A stretch of DNA of 64,000 bases from DASYLJ01 sp964432595 (GCA_964432595.1 CAYSOF010000007.1:186001-250000); one strand, 5' to 3'; shown: positions 52,605-62,578, counted from the stretch's first letter. The notes: generated by a model from the letters alone, not told the origin. A program made the numbers and translations.

Positions 52605-53417
52605 ATGAACGAACTCCTCTCCGGCCCCGCCACCATCGTCGTGATCGTCGCCGCCATGGCCCTCGTGGCCCTCCTCGAGGCCGCCGCGCCGCTGCAGCCG
52701 CGCGGGCGGTGGCATCGGGCGCATCTCGGCCCGAACCTCGCGCTGACCGCGCTGGCGTTCGGCACGAACCTGCTGATGAACGCCGCGCTGCTCGGGCTCA
52801 TCGTCGCCGTGGATCGGGCGGGCATGGGCCTGCTCCGCCAGATCCAGCTGCCGCCGCTCGCCGCCGGCACCGTCGCGGTGATGGCGCTCGACCTCGCGTT
52901 CTACGCCGCGCACGTCTCCTGGCACGCGTTTCCGTCGCTCTGGCGATTCCACGCCGTGCACCATGCCGATCCCGTCGTCGACGTCACGACGACGATCCGC
53001 CAGCATCCCGTCGAGGGCGTGCTGCGCTACGCCGCCATGGGCGCGACGGTGCTGCTCGTCGGGCCGTCCGTCACGGCCTTCGCCGTCTATCGATTGGCGT
53101 CCGCGGTGATCGGCCTGCTCGAGCACGCCAACGTCCGCGCACCGCAGTGGATCGACCGGCTCCTGTCGCTCGTCACGACGTGGCCGCACATGCACAAGGT
53201 GCATCACTCGCGCACGATCGGGCTCACGAACTCGAACTACGGCAACGTCTTCTCGCTCTGGGACCGCCTGTTCGGGACGTTCACGCCGTCGTGGCGCGGC
53301 ACGACGATCGTCTACGGGCTCGACGGAACGGACCGGCCCGACCTGCAGACGACCTCCGGCCTGCTCGCGCTGCCGTTCCGGCCGGCGGTCGCCTCCGGGC
53401 GTCCACGGACCACCTGA
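52605..53417 (+). CDS. Fatty acid hydroxylase / sterol desaturase family protein
   Basis: 270 residues, four or five membrane helices. The di-iron histidine boxes are HVSWH, FHAVHH, RQHP and HKVHH, in family order. It would hydroxylate or desaturate a lipid chain or sterol-like molecule in the membrane using O2. It starts 33 nt after the ECF41-like sigma gene on the same strand, so it is probably co-transcribed and possibly its target. Substrate cannot be predicted. Confidence 0.88.
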   Translation: MNELLSGPATIVVIVAAMALVALLEAAAPLQPRGRWHRAHLGPNLALTALAFGTNLLMNAALLGLIVAVDRAGMGLLRQIQLPPLAAGTVAVMALDLAFYAAHVSWHAFPSLWRFHAVHHADPVVDVTTTIRQHPVEGVLRYAAMGATVLLVGPSVTAFAVYRLASAVIGLLEHANVRAPQWIDRLLSLVTTWPHMHKVHHSRTIGLTNSNYGNVFSLWDRLFGTFTPSWRGTTIVYGLDGTDRPDLQTTSGLLALPFRPAVASGRPRTT

Positions 53418-53457
53418 CCCTCTGGCGACGGCGCGGCGGACGGGGCACCTTCGCGGC

Positions 53458-54429
53458 ATGCGCACCCGCGACCTGCTGACCCTCCGCAACACGGGCAACC
53501 CCGCCGTCAACGCGCTGTTCGCCAAGGCGCACTCGGCCGACTGGGACATCGAGCACGACGTCGACTGGACGCTCTCGGTCGCGCCCGACGATCCGCTGGT
53601 GCGGCACGAGTGGGCCGCCTACGGACAGACGCCGACCTTCCAGTCCCTGCCGGAGGCCGCGAAGGTGCACGCCACGCGGCGCGCGCTGGGTCGCATGCTC
53701 AACATCCTGCAGGTGGGCGAGAGCGTCGCGCAGAACGTCTGCGCGCGACTGATCCTCGAGCTCGCCGAAGAGGACTACCGCAATCACGCCGCCGCCCAGG
53801 CCATGGACGAGGCGCGACACCACCTCGCGTACCGGCGCTTCATCGACAAGATGGGCGAGGAGCTCGAGCCCATCGACGGCGCGACCGAGATGATGTTCGA
53901 CGCGCTCCTCGGCATGGACGACCCGCTGCAGCTCGTCGCCACCGAGCAGTTCTACCTCGAGAGCTTCGCGATGGGGATCTTCGAGTCGATGCGCGATCAC
54001 GCCACGCATCCCCTCCTCCGCCGCATCATCGAGCTGATCACGCGCGACGAGAGCCGCCACATGGGTTTCGGCATCCTCTACCTGGCCGAGTGGATGCGCG
54101 CGCAGCCGTTCGAGCGGCGCCTCGCCTTCACGCGCACGTGGCTCGGCCAGATCCTCGGCGCCGTGCTCGACCGGCCCGGCCCGATCATGCTGGCGCGCGT
54201 GATCCGGCGGCTGCAGGAGGCGGGAGTCGCCGACGCCGAGCGGCTCGGGACGCGGATGCTACACGAGCAGCAGGAGCTGAACCGCGCCGACGTCGAGGCG
54301 GCGGCCTCGGGCGCGAAGGTGCCGCATCTCCTGAAGAGCGCGCGCCACGCGGGCCTGCTCGAGCCCGACCTGCTCGACGCGCTCGGCGTCGCGACGCATC
54401 CGCTGATCGTGGGCGCGACCAGCAGCTGA
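53458..54429 (+). CDS. Ferritin-like di-iron protein
   Basis: 323 residues, mostly helical. Two carboxylate-His pairs typical of R2-like/AurF-type di-iron proteins are visible: DEARHH and DESRHMGFG, with Glu in GESVAQN and in TEQFYLESF. This arrangement suits oxygen activation (N-oxygenation, hydroxylation) or a small-subunit-like role. No signal peptide. It starts 40 nt after the sterol-desaturase-family gene, so the sigma factor, membrane di-iron and soluble di-iron genes may be one unit. Exact reaction unknown. Confidence 0.78.
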   Translation: MRTRDLLTLRNTGNPAVNALFAKAHSADWDIEHDVDWTLSVAPDDPLVRHEWAAYGQTPTFQSLPEAAKVHATRRALGRMLNILQVGESVAQNVCARLILELAEEDYRNHAAAQAMDEARHHLAYRRFIDKMGEELEPIDGATEMMFDALLGMDDPLQLVATEQFYLESFAMGIFESMRDHATHPLLRRIIELITRDESRHMGFGILYLAEWMRAQPFERRLAFTRTWLGQILGAVLDRPGPIMLARVIRRLQEAGVADAERLGTRMLHEQQELNRADVEAAASGAKVPHLLKSARHAGLLEPDLLDALGVATHPLIVGATSS

Positions 54430-54470
54430 CCGTCCCTCAAGGCCGGCGCGGTGCGGACCGATATCCGCTC

Positions 54471-56528
54471 ATGCGGACCCTCCGGCGCCCGACGCCCCTC
54501 GTGTCCCTGCTCCTCGCCGCGATCCCCCTGGCCGCCCTGGCGGCGCCTCCGCCCGCCATACACCTGACCCACTCGACGTCGTCGACGCCGGTGGCGTCCG
54601 GCGTCGGCATGTGTCTCACGGGCCCCCATCACGAGGAGAACAGCTACTACCGGGCGTTCGACCTGGCGGCGCTGATGCCGGCGCCGACGTCCCTGCGGAT
54701 CAGCGTCGTCGAGTTCGCCGTCGAGGAAGCCGTCGGCGGCACCCCCGGCGCCGGCCAGCTGGTCGAGGTACGCCTCTACACCGCCACCGCGCTGCCGCCG
54801 GTGGTCGCGGGCCTCACGCTGATCGCGAGCGAGAGCGTGAGCGTCCCGGATCAGACGTTCGGCACCGTCAGCGTCCCGTTCGACGTCGTCGTGTCGCCGG
54901 GGACGCTGCTCGTCGTCGAGCTCCACACTCCGGACGGCACCGGCGCGGGGCACCGCTTCCTGCCCGGCGCGAACAGCGCGGGTCAGTCCGGCCCGAGCTA
55001 TCTCCGCACGTCCGCGTGCGCGGTGCACGAGATCACGAACCTGGCGCTCCTCGGCTTCGCCGACGTCATGTGGATCATGAGCGTCCACGGCGACCTCGAG
55101 CTGCCGGCGGCACCGCCGATGTGCACGCTCGATCACTTCACGGTGGAGAACCCGACGGCGCTCCCGCTGCTCGATCCCGGCGAGGTCACGTCGACGATCA
55201 CACTGAGCGGGCTGCCGAGCTACATCCTCGACGTCAACGTCAAGACCAGCATCGGCCACACGTTCTCCGCCGACCTCGACGTCACACTCACCTCGCCACA
55301 GGGCACGGTCGTCACGCTCACCACCGACAACGGCGGCAGCAACGATCACTGCTTCGACGGCACCGTCTGGGACGACGACGCGAACCCCGGCGGCCAGGTC
55401 CCGTACTTCTCCAACACGGGGCTCGTGACGGACTACGGCACCTTCGCCAACGGCGTCACCGTTCCGTACCTCGTCCCGGAGGAAGGGTTGGTCGCGTTTC
55501 TCGGCGAAGACCCGAACGGCACGTGGACGCTCACCGTCGCCGACGACGTGGCGGTCGAGACGGGAACCCTGAACGCCTGGACCCTCGACGTCACCACGCT
55601 CACCAGCACCCCGCACCGCGTCGTCAACCAGCGGGAGAACACCTCGCCCGTCGCCATTCCGGTGGGCCCCGGCGTCGTGATGTCGACGATCGACGTCGCC
55701 GGCGTTCCGCCCTACGTGTCCCTGGTCGGGCTCGACACCTTCATCACGCATCCCTTTCCGGCAGACCTCGACGTCACGCTCACGTCGCCGGAAGGCACCG
55801 TCGTGACGATCACCACGGACAACGGTGGCGGCAATGCCGACGTGTTCAACGGCACGGGGTGGAACGCGCTGGCCGATTTCGACGGCGTGCTGCCGTATGC
55901 CTCGAACCAGGGCATGGTCACCGACCACGTCTACGCCGCCGGCGTCGTGGCCACGCCGCTGACGCCCGAGGAGTCCTTCGGCGCCTTCACGGGCGAGGAC
56001 CCGAACGGAACGTGGACGCTCACCATCTCGGACGACCTCATGCCCGACGGCGGCTCCCTCGACCGCTGGTCCCTCTCCTTCGATGCCCTGACCTGCGAGA
56101 CCACGACGACGACCAGCAGCTCGAGCACGACGACGTCGACCACGACGACGACGACGACGCCGAGCGCGTCCAGCACGACGACCACGTCGACGCTCCCCGG
56201 CGCCGGCGCCTGCATCCGCGCGTCCACCGTCGACTCCGTGCGCTGCCGGCTCGCCGCCATGATCGCCCGCGTGGCCGCGGACGTGCCGCCGCCCGCGGCG
56301 AAGCTCGGCGCCCTGCTGCGGAAGGCCGACGCCAGCGTGGCGCGTGCCGGCACCGTCGGCGTGTCGTCGCCCGGCGGCCGGCGCGCGCTCCGCAAGGCGA
56401 CGCGGCTCGTCCGCAAGTTCGACCGGAAGCTCGGCGGCGCTCCCGGCCGCACGGTCGCCGGCGCCGTCCGCACCGAGCTACGCGACGCCGCGACGGCGTT
56501 GCTCGCCGACTTGCCCGCCGTGCAGTAG
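54471..56528 (+). CDS. Secreted protein with two P-domains (proprotein convertase type)
   Basis: 685 residues. Signal peptide ends ALAAPP. An N-terminal beta-domain (about 30-210) is followed by two P/Homo B domains (about 220-385 and 390-540), each with SADLDVTLTSPQGTVVTLTTDNGG / PADLDVTLTSPEGTVVTITTDNGG and GEDPNGTWTLTVADD / GEDPNGTWTLTISDD. A Thr/Ser-rich linker (about 545-580) leads to a helical C-terminus with RKADASVARAG. P-domains usually accompany subtilisin-like proteases; no protease domain is present here. The near-identical blocks point to recent duplication. Probably a surface-exposed binding protein. Confidence 0.85.
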   Translation: MRTLRRPTPLVSLLLAAIPLAALAAPPPAIHLTHSTSSTPVASGVGMCLTGPHHEENSYYRAFDLAALMPAPTSLRISVVEFAVEEAVGGTPGAGQLVEVRLYTATALPPVVAGLTLIASESVSVPDQTFGTVSVPFDVVVSPGTLLVVELHTPDGTGAGHRFLPGANSAGQSGPSYLRTSACAVHEITNLALLGFADVMWIMSVHGDLELPAAPPMCTLDHFTVENPTALPLLDPGEVTSTITLSGLPSYILDVNVKTSIGHTFSADLDVTLTSPQGTVVTLTTDNGGSNDHCFDGTVWDDDANPGGQVPYFSNTGLVTDYGTFANGVTVPYLVPEEGLVAFLGEDPNGTWTLTVADDVAVETGTLNAWTLDVTTLTSTPHRVVNQRENTSPVAIPVGPGVVMSTIDVAGVPPYVSLVGLDTFITHPFPADLDVTLTSPEGTVVTITTDNGGGNADVFNGTGWNALADFDGVLPYASNQGMVTDHVYAAGVVATPLTPEESFGAFTGEDPNGTWTLTISDDLMPDGGSLDRWSLSFDALTCETTTTTSSSSTTTSTTTTTTTPSASSTTTTSTLPGAGACIRASTVDSVRCRLAAMIARVAADVPPPAAKLGALLRKADASVARAGTVGVSSPGGRRALRKATRLVRKFDRKLGGAPGRTVAGAVRTELRDAATALLADLPAVQ

Positions 56529-56566
56529 ATGTACCTCGCCCGGCCGATGCCTGTAGAGTGCCGGGC

Positions 56567-57448
56567 GTGCGCATCGCCACCTGGAACGTCAACTCGCTGA
56601 AGGCCCGTCTCGAGAAGGTGGCGTGGTGGCTGGCACGCGCGCGGCCCGACGTCCTGCTCGTCCAGGAGACCAAGCTGGCCGACCACGACGCGCCCATCGA
56701 CGCCTTCCGCGACCTCGGCTACGAGCTCGCGCACCACGGCGAGGGCCGCTGGAACGGCGTCGCCATCGCGAGCCGCGTCGGCATCGCGGACGTCGTCACC
56801 AACTTCGGCGAGCCGCTCCGCCCGGCGGAGACGTCCGAGACCGGCGACGACGAGCCGCTGGCCGAGGCACGCATGATCGCCGCCACCTGCGACGGCGTGC
56901 GCGTCGTCTCGGTGTATGCGCCCAACGGCCGCAGCGTCGGCTCGCCGTTCTACCAGGCGAAGCTCGCGTGGTACGACCGGCTCGCGCGGTGGCTCGGCGA
57001 CGCCGCCTCGCCCGACGCCGCGCTGGTCCTCGGCGGCGACATGAACGTCGCACCCGCCGACGCCGACGTGTGGGACCCGCGCGCGTGTCACGGCGGGACG
57101 CACGTCTCGCCGCCCGAGCGCGCCGCGTTCGCGCGGCTCGAAGCGTGGGGCCTCGTCGACGGCTACCGGCGGCACCACCCGGAGCCCGACCGCTACAGCT
57201 GGTGGGACTACCGCGCCGGGATGTTCCACAAGAACTTCGGCATGCGCATCGACCACCTGCTCGTCACGCGCTCCGTCGCCGAGCGCAGCGTGTGGGCGGA
57301 GATCGATCGCGAGGCGCGCAAGGGCAAGCCCATCCCCTCCGACCACGCCCCCGTGGTCCTCGACCTCGACGCGGCCGGGCATCCGTTCGACGCGGGCTGG
57401 GCGTCGGCGGACAGCCGAATCGCCGTGCGGCGCGGCGGCCGGCGCTGA
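56567..57448 (+). CDS. xth: Exodeoxyribonuclease III / AP endonuclease
   Basis: 293 residues, GTG start that opens directly with the family motif RIATWNVNSLKARL. Other blocks: LVQETKL (catalytic Glu), SVYAPNGR, LGGDMNVAP (Asp/Asn), FHKNFGMRIDHLLVT and PSDHAPVVLDL (final Asp-His). It cuts DNA at abasic sites and removes 3' blocks in base-excision repair. Converges on the giant PKD protein gene with only 3 nt between the stops. Confidence 0.93.
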   Translation: MRIATWNVNSLKARLEKVAWWLARARPDVLLVQETKLADHDAPIDAFRDLGYELAHHGEGRWNGVAIASRVGIADVVTNFGEPLRPAETSETGDDEPLAEARMIAATCDGVRVVSVYAPNGRSVGSPFYQAKLAWYDRLARWLGDAASPDAALVLGGDMNVAPADADVWDPRACHGGTHVSPPERAAFARLEAWGLVDGYRRHHPEPDRYSWWDYRAGMFHKNFGMRIDHLLVTRSVAERSVWAEIDREARKGKPIPSDHAPVVLDLDAAGHPFDAGWASADSRIAVRRGGRR

Positions 57449-57451
57449 GCG

Positions 57452-60400
57452 CTATTCCAGCCGCACCACGACGACCTTCGAGGTGAAGCCCTCGAAGTAG
57501 TAGTTCGCCGCGAAGGCGTGTCCGCTCGGGCCGACGTACACGCGCGGACGCGAGCCCGCGCCGCTGATGCCGCCGCCGTTGTTCTTGAGCGCCGCGATGG
57601 GCGTCGGATCCGTGTCCCATCCGGCCTGCGGCCCGCTCGCGCGGTAGCGCCAGAGCCGTGCGGACGTCGCGTCGGACAGCGCGTTCATGACGGTCACCCA
57701 TGCATCGCCGTTCGTTTCGACGACGGACGCGACGTCGGCAATGAAGACGTCGTAGAGCGACGTCGCGGGCGTGCCCCACGTGCCCGACCCGGCGTCCGGC
57801 GTGTACTGCACGCGATACGTCGTCGTCGTGCCCACCGAGCATCCCGTCACGAGCGCCGTCCCGTCGGCGGCGACGCCGATCTCGTCGTCGTCGGTGCACG
57901 CGAACCCCGGCTGCCCGCCGTCGGCCGTCCGCAATGGAACCGCCGCCTCCCACGTCGACATGTCGGCGTCCCAGCGTCGCACGTCGACGTTGCCGCCGAT
58001 GCGCCAGAGCGTGAACAGGTTCCCCGTCGGATCGACCCCCACCGACAGCGACAGGAAGAACGAGGCCGTGCTGACGAGCGGCTCGGCGGCATGCAGCGTC
58101 GCGCCGCTGCCCGAGAAGCGCCGCACCAGCAGCTCCGCGTCCTCGCCTGTCTCCTTCGCGCCCCACGCGACGACGCCCGCGCCGGACGCGTTCATCGCGA
58201 TGACGGGCGGCGTCAGGATCCCCCCGACGCCGACGTTGCCGATCTCGACCTCGCCCTGCCACCCGGAGCCGACCACGTAGCGATTCCAGTAGATGCGATC
58301 CTGGGTGACGCCGTTGCCATTTGGATCGTTCCACACGGCGATGGCGTTCCCCGTGGTGTCCATCGCGAGCTCGAGCCCGCGGTTGTCGCCGTTACCGGTG
58401 CCGCCGGACGCCGGGTTCGTCGCCAGATCGTCGATCTGCGCCGGCGGCGTCGACCAGCCCGTCGCCGCGGTCCACCGGCTGGCGTACACGTTGCGCGTAC
58501 CGTCGTTGGCCGCCGCCTCGTGTTTCCACACGGCGATCGCGCTGTCGCCGCTCGGGGTCATGGCGATGCGCAGCGAGTACGGGCTGTCGGACTGACGCAG
58601 CGTCTGGGGCGCCGTCCACCCCGCCCCCGGCGTGTAGCGGCTCACGGCGACGTCGCGCGACGTCGCGCCGCCCTGCATCAGCGCGAACGCGTTGCCGTTC
58701 GCGTCGACCGCGACGCGCGGCTCGGTGCCCTTCGCGATGATCGCACCCACGCCGACCTGGTCCACCGTGGAGAAGCTCCACGACACCGGGCTCGGCAGGC
58801 CGGTGCCGCCGCTGGCGAGGAGTCCCGTCAGGGTCACGGTGTGCGGCACGCCGGCGGCGAGCGGGTCGCTCGGCGTGAACGTGACGGTCGCGCCGCTCAC
58901 CATGAAGGTGCCGTCGACGGGGCCCCCGGGGTTCTCGACCTGGAACGTCATGGCCGACACCGACGCCGCGTCGATCGGCACCGTGAACGTCGCGCTGATC
59001 GTGGCGCTCGACGCGACGCCCGTGGCGTCCGCCGCCGGCGTGCGCGAGACGACGAGCGGGAACGAGCCCGTCGGCTTCACCTCGAGCCGATAGCCCGCGC
59101 CGTCCTCGTCGAAGATGCCGCCGGTGCCTTCGACGGCGATGCGATAGTCGCCGGTGACGGGTGCGAGGAAGCCCATCGTCACCGGGTTGCTGCCCATCGA
59201 GAACGGGCCGAGGTCGTTGCTGCCCGGACCGTCGAGGAAGACTTCCGCGTTCAGGCCCGACGCGTCGCGCGAGACCGTGACGTAGATCGGATCGTCCGCG
59301 GTGGCGCTGAAGACGTAGCGGTCGACTTCGCCCTCCTGGACGATCACGTACGTGTCGTCGTGCGGGACGGTGATCGGCGTGGCCGCGCCGCCCGCGGGCT
59401 GCAGCACGATGAGCTTCTCCTCGCTCACGCCGGACGCCCCGTTCACCAGCGTGATCCCGGTGTACGTCCCCGCCTGGTACGACGAGTAGATCAGGAAGTC
59501 GCGGCCGGACGGGACCGGCAGCGCGACGCCGCCCTGGGCGGGCAGGTTCGTCTCGACGAGGAACGCGGGCAGCACCGGCGTGTCCGCGAACGGGCCGAAC
59601 GGCTCGGGCTGATCGGGCCCCGTGCCGTAGTGCCAGCAGTAGCCCGTCAGGCTCAGGTCCTCGCACGTGCCGTCGAGGTTCGTGTCGATGCAGCACTTCG
59701 GCTTCGGCTCGTACGGCGCGTCGTCGAAGTAGTCGACGTTCCACCACGAGAGGTGGCCGACCTCGCCGCGGAGCGCCAAGCCCGTCGGCGAGCCCGCCGA
59801 CGTCACGACCGTCCCGCTGCCCTCCTGCACCCACGTGCCGGTCCGCTCGTCGAGCGCCCACAGCGGCACCGTGTCGCCCGGGACGAGCGGCGTGCCGTCG
59901 GGCCTGAGCGTCGCGTAGATCGGCAGCTCGACGGTGGCACGTGCGCCGGGCGCCAGATTCACCCCGCCGCCGTTCCGCGCGAGATCGAACTCGACGGTGC
60001 CGCCGCTCACCAGCAGGCCGTCCGTGCCGTCGGGCAGGATGCCGGCGAAGCGGCCGGGAAACGCCTGCGGCTGCACCGTCGGGTCGACCGGCGTCAGCGC
60101 GACCTGCACCGCACCGGTCACCGGCGTGCCGTCGTCGTCGACGAGCGCGCCGGCCGGCACCTGGAGCACGGCGCCGTCGGTCCCGGTCACCGTGCCGCCG
60201 GCCGCGGCGTCCGCGAGCGACTGCACCGCGCCCTGCGGGATCATCGCCGCTTCGAAGATCGCGTCGCCGCCGCCGGTCGGGATCGACACGGGCTCCAGGT
60301 GGTCGACGTACCCGGCCCGCGACAGCCGCAGCAGCACCGGGACGCCCGTCGGCACGTTCACCGCGACGTCGCCGCTCGTGTCGGTCGTCCCGCCGACGCC

Positions 60401-61258
60401 GCCGCCGACGATCGCGACGGTCACGCCCGACAGCGGACCGCCGTCGAGCGCCTCGACGTGCCCGGCGACCGTGACCGTCGGACCCGGCGACGGCCCCGCG
60501 GTGACGGTGATCGTCTGCTGCGTGCTCGCCGTGCCGCCGCGCCCATCGCTGACCGTCAGCGTGACGGCGAAGCTGCCGGCCGTCGCGAAGACGTGCGCCA
60601 GCTGCGGTGCGCCTCCGCGGCCGCCGTCGCCGAAGTCCCAGCCGAACGCCAGCGGGTCGCCGTCGGGGTCGGTCGAGCCGCTGCCGTCGAACGCGAGCGC
60701 CGTTCCCGCCGCGACCGTCGCGCCGGCGGCGAACGCGGCCACGGGCGCTCCGTTCGCCCCACCCGTCGGCTCGCAGGTGCACGTCGTCGTGCAGCTGCCG
60801 CTCGCACAGCCGGCCGCCCCCTCGCAGGCTTCGCCGCCGGCCACGTCGAGCGAGCCGTCGCCGCAGCGCGAGCGCTGCGCGGTGAACTTGCGCTTCACCT
60901 TCGCCTTCTTCGCGCGGAACGTGCCCGTCATCGTCGCGCAGTCGGCGGCGATCTTCGCGACGAGCGTCGCCTTCCCGGCGACGCCTGCGCAGCTGGCCCA
61001 CTTCGCGCGGACGACGGTCCCCTTCTTCGTCGCTTTGATCTTGCCGGCGACGCCGCCGCAGCCGCTGTCGATCGCGATGCCGCCGCCGTACACGACCACG
61101 TCGGGCGATGCGCCGGCGGGGACGAGCGCCGCGCCCTCGACCACGAAGCGGCCGGGATCGCAGGCCACGGGCTTCGCTTTCTTCGCCGGCGCGACGTCGG
61201 CGAACGCCAACACGCACACCGACACCAGCACCAGCTGCACCACGACACCGGGACGCAT
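57452..61258 (-). CDS. Giant secreted multi-domain protein with PKD and Ig-like domains
   Basis: 1268 residues. The ATG at 61258 is preferred over a GTG six bases upstream because GGAGGT sits 4 nt before it. Signal peptide ends DVAPAK. Then comes a Lys-rich beta-region (about 30-130), a short Cys-rich piece like a single DUF4215 repeat (CGDGSLDVAGGEACEGAAGC), a PKD domain (about 180-265: DGSGSTDPDGDPLAFGWDFGDGG), a carboxypeptidase-regulatory-like fold, a region with FPGRFAGILPDGTDG, a pre-peptidase-like domain (DRYVFSATADDPIYVTVSRD), a Big_5-type Ig domain (VVSRTPAADATGVASSATISATFTVPID), and about 400 residues of propeller-like repeats. No catalytic motif. Likely an adhesin or matrix protein. 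Confidence 0.85.
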   Translation of the reverse strand: MRPGVVVQLVLVSVCVLAFADVAPAKKAKPVACDPGRFVVEGAALVPAGASPDVVVYGGGIAIDSGCGGVAGKIKATKKGTVVRAKWASCAGVAGKATLVAKIAADCATMTGTFRAKKAKVKRKFTAQRSRCGDGSLDVAGGEACEGAAGCASGSCTTTCTCEPTGGANGAPVAAFAAGATVAAGTALAFDGSGSTDPDGDPLAFGWDFGDGGRGGAPQLAHVFATAGSFAVTLTVSDGRGGTASTQQTITVTAGPSPGPTVTVAGHVEALDGGPLSGVTVAIVGGGVGGTTDTSGDVAVNVPTGVPVLLRLSRAGYVDHLEPVSIPTGGGDAIFEAAMIPQGAVQSLADAAAGGTVTGTDGAVLQVPAGALVDDDGTPVTGAVQVALTPVDPTVQPQAFPGRFAGILPDGTDGLLVSGGTVEFDLARNGGGVNLAPGARATVELPIYATLRPDGTPLVPGDTVPLWALDERTGTWVQEGSGTVVTSAGSPTGLALRGEVGHLSWWNVDYFDDAPYEPKPKCCIDTNLDGTCEDLSLTGYCWHYGTGPDQPEPFGPFADTPVLPAFLVETNLPAQGGVALPVPSGRDFLIYSSYQAGTYTGITLVNGASGVSEEKLIVLQPAGGAATPITVPHDDTYVIVQEGEVDRYVFSATADDPIYVTVSRDASGLNAEVFLDGPGSNDLGPFSMGSNPVTMGFLAPVTGDYRIAVEGTGGIFDEDGAGYRLEVKPTGSFPLVVSRTPAADATGVASSATISATFTVPIDAASVSAMTFQVENPGGPVDGTFMVSGATVTFTPSDPLAAGVPHTVTLTGLLASGGTGLPSPVSWSFSTVDQVGVGAIIAKGTEPRVAVDANGNAFALMQGGATSRDVAVSRYTPGAGWTAPQTLRQSDSPYSLRIAMTPSGDSAIAVWKHEAAANDGTRNVYASRWTAATGWSTPPAQIDDLATNPASGGTGNGDNRGLELAMDTTGNAIAVWNDPNGNGVTQDRIYWNRYVVGSGWQGEVEIGNVGVGGILTPPVIAMNASGAGVVAWGAKETGEDAELLVRRFSGSGATLHAAEPLVSTASFFLSLSVGVDPTGNLFTLWRIGGNVDVRRWDADMSTWEAAVPLRTADGGQPGFACTDDDEIGVAADGTALVTGCSVGTTTTYRVQYTPDAGSGTWGTPATSLYDVFIADVASVVETNGDAWVTVMNALSDATSARLWRYRASGPQAGWDTDPTPIAALKNNGGGISGAGSRPRVYVGPSGHAFAANYYFEGFTSKVVVVRLE

Positions 61259-61351
61259 GGACACCTCCGGACAGCGACGGTCTCCCGTCTCTGGTAGCCC
61301 GGACGGCGTCCCGCGCCCACGGAAAGTTTCGTGTAAGTCCCGCGAATCGGG

Positions 61352-62431
61352 TCAGGCGTTCCGGCGCGCGAGCCGGCTCGCCAACGCGGCGGCTGCGGAC
61401 CGCTTCGCGAGCCCCTGCAGGGCGAGGCCCGGCAGGCCGCGGCCACGCGTCAAGGCCCGTGCGGCGAGGCCCACGCCGAGGACCGCCAGGCCCGTGAGCG
61501 CCGGATGCATGGCCGCGCGCGTGTAGGTGCTGTTGCGAACCATCCCCGGATACCCGCCGCGCTCCTGCAGCTCCTCGCCGCCTGGACGGTGGAGCGCCTC
61601 TTCTTGCCGCGCGGGCTTGCCGCTGTGCGTCCGCGGCAGCAGGAACTTCTCGAGGAGCAGGTCGGTGAGGCGCGGCGCGACGTGGCTCAGCGTCGAGACC
61701 AGCTTCGCCCCACCGCCGACGAAGAGATCGCGGACCGGCGTGCAGGCCGCGTGCAGGATCGCTTCCGCCACCGCCACCGGCGTGTAGACGGGCGGCGCAT
61801 GCATGGGTTCGTCGGCCATGTAGTTCTTCGCGTGCCGCGTGAACGGCGTGTCGATCGGCCCGGGTTTGATCAGCGTCACGCTGATGGGGGCGCGCTCGTC
61901 GGCGAGCTCCATGCGCAACGCGTCGGTCCATCCCTTCACGGCGTGCTTCGACGCCGAGTACGGCCCCTGGAGCGGAACCGCGCGGTCCGACACCTCGCTG
62001 CCGACGTTGATGAGCGCGCCGCCGCGCGTGCGGAGCGTCTCGCACGCGATGCGCGATCCGTAGACGGTCCCCCAGAAGTTCGTCTCGAAGAGTCGACGCA
62101 TGTCCGCGACGTCGACCTCGAGGCAGCGCCCGTAGATCGATCCGCCCGCGTTGTTCACCCACGTGTCGAAGCCGCCGTGCTCGCGCTTCGCCGTCTCGGC
62201 GATCCGGCGCACGTCCGCTTCCTCGCCGACGTCGGCCGGCACGGCGACCGCCGCGCCCCCCTTCGCCCGGATCTCTTCGGCGAGCGTCTCGAGCGCCTCG
62301 CCGTTGCGCGCGGCAAGGACGAGGCGAACCCCCTTGCCCGCGGCCATCCGCGCGGTCGCGAGTCCGATGCCGCTCGTCGCGCCGGTGATCACCATCACCT
62401 GCTGGTCGAGCGGCTTGAGTCGTACGTTCAT
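61352..62431 (-). CDS. Short-chain dehydrogenase/reductase with C-terminal extension
   Basis: 359 residues. NAD(P)-binding TGATSGIG, NNAG, Ser in NVGSEVS and the catalytic YSASK are all present within residues 10-200. The C-terminal extension of about 100 residues ends in a hydrophobic, basic segment (ALTGLAVLGVGLAARAL...LARRNA), which may peripherally anchor it in the membrane. An excellent AAGGAGGT site lies 6 nt before ATG 62431. It oxidises or reduces an unknown alcohol or ketone. The Gly at the end of the first Rossmann strand and Arg39-type residues suggest NADP preference (weak). Confidence 0.9.
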   Translation of the reverse strand: MNVRLKPLDQQVMVITGATSGIGLATARMAAGKGVRLVLAARNGEALETLAEEIRAKGGAAVAVPADVGEEADVRRIAETAKREHGGFDTWVNNAGGSIYGRCLEVDVADMRRLFETNFWGTVYGSRIACETLRTRGGALINVGSEVSDRAVPLQGPYSASKHAVKGWTDALRMELADERAPISVTLIKPGPIDTPFTRHAKNYMADEPMHAPPVYTPVAVAEAILHAACTPVRDLFVGGGAKLVSTLSHVAPRLTDLLLEKFLLPRTHSGKPARQEEALHRPGGEELQERGGYPGMVRNSTYTRAAMHPALTGLAVLGVGLAARALTRGRGLPGLALQGLAKRSAAAALASRLARRNA

Positions 62432-62578
62432 CGGGAACCTCCTTCCGACGACGTAGCAGCCCGCATGCCGCCCGACGGTGCCGCGGGCTGGACGCATGAC
62501 GAGCGCGCCCGGGCGCCTTTGTAGAAACGCAGGCGCCCGGTGGCGCGATCGCGCGACGCGTGTCAGGGTTGTCCGGTC

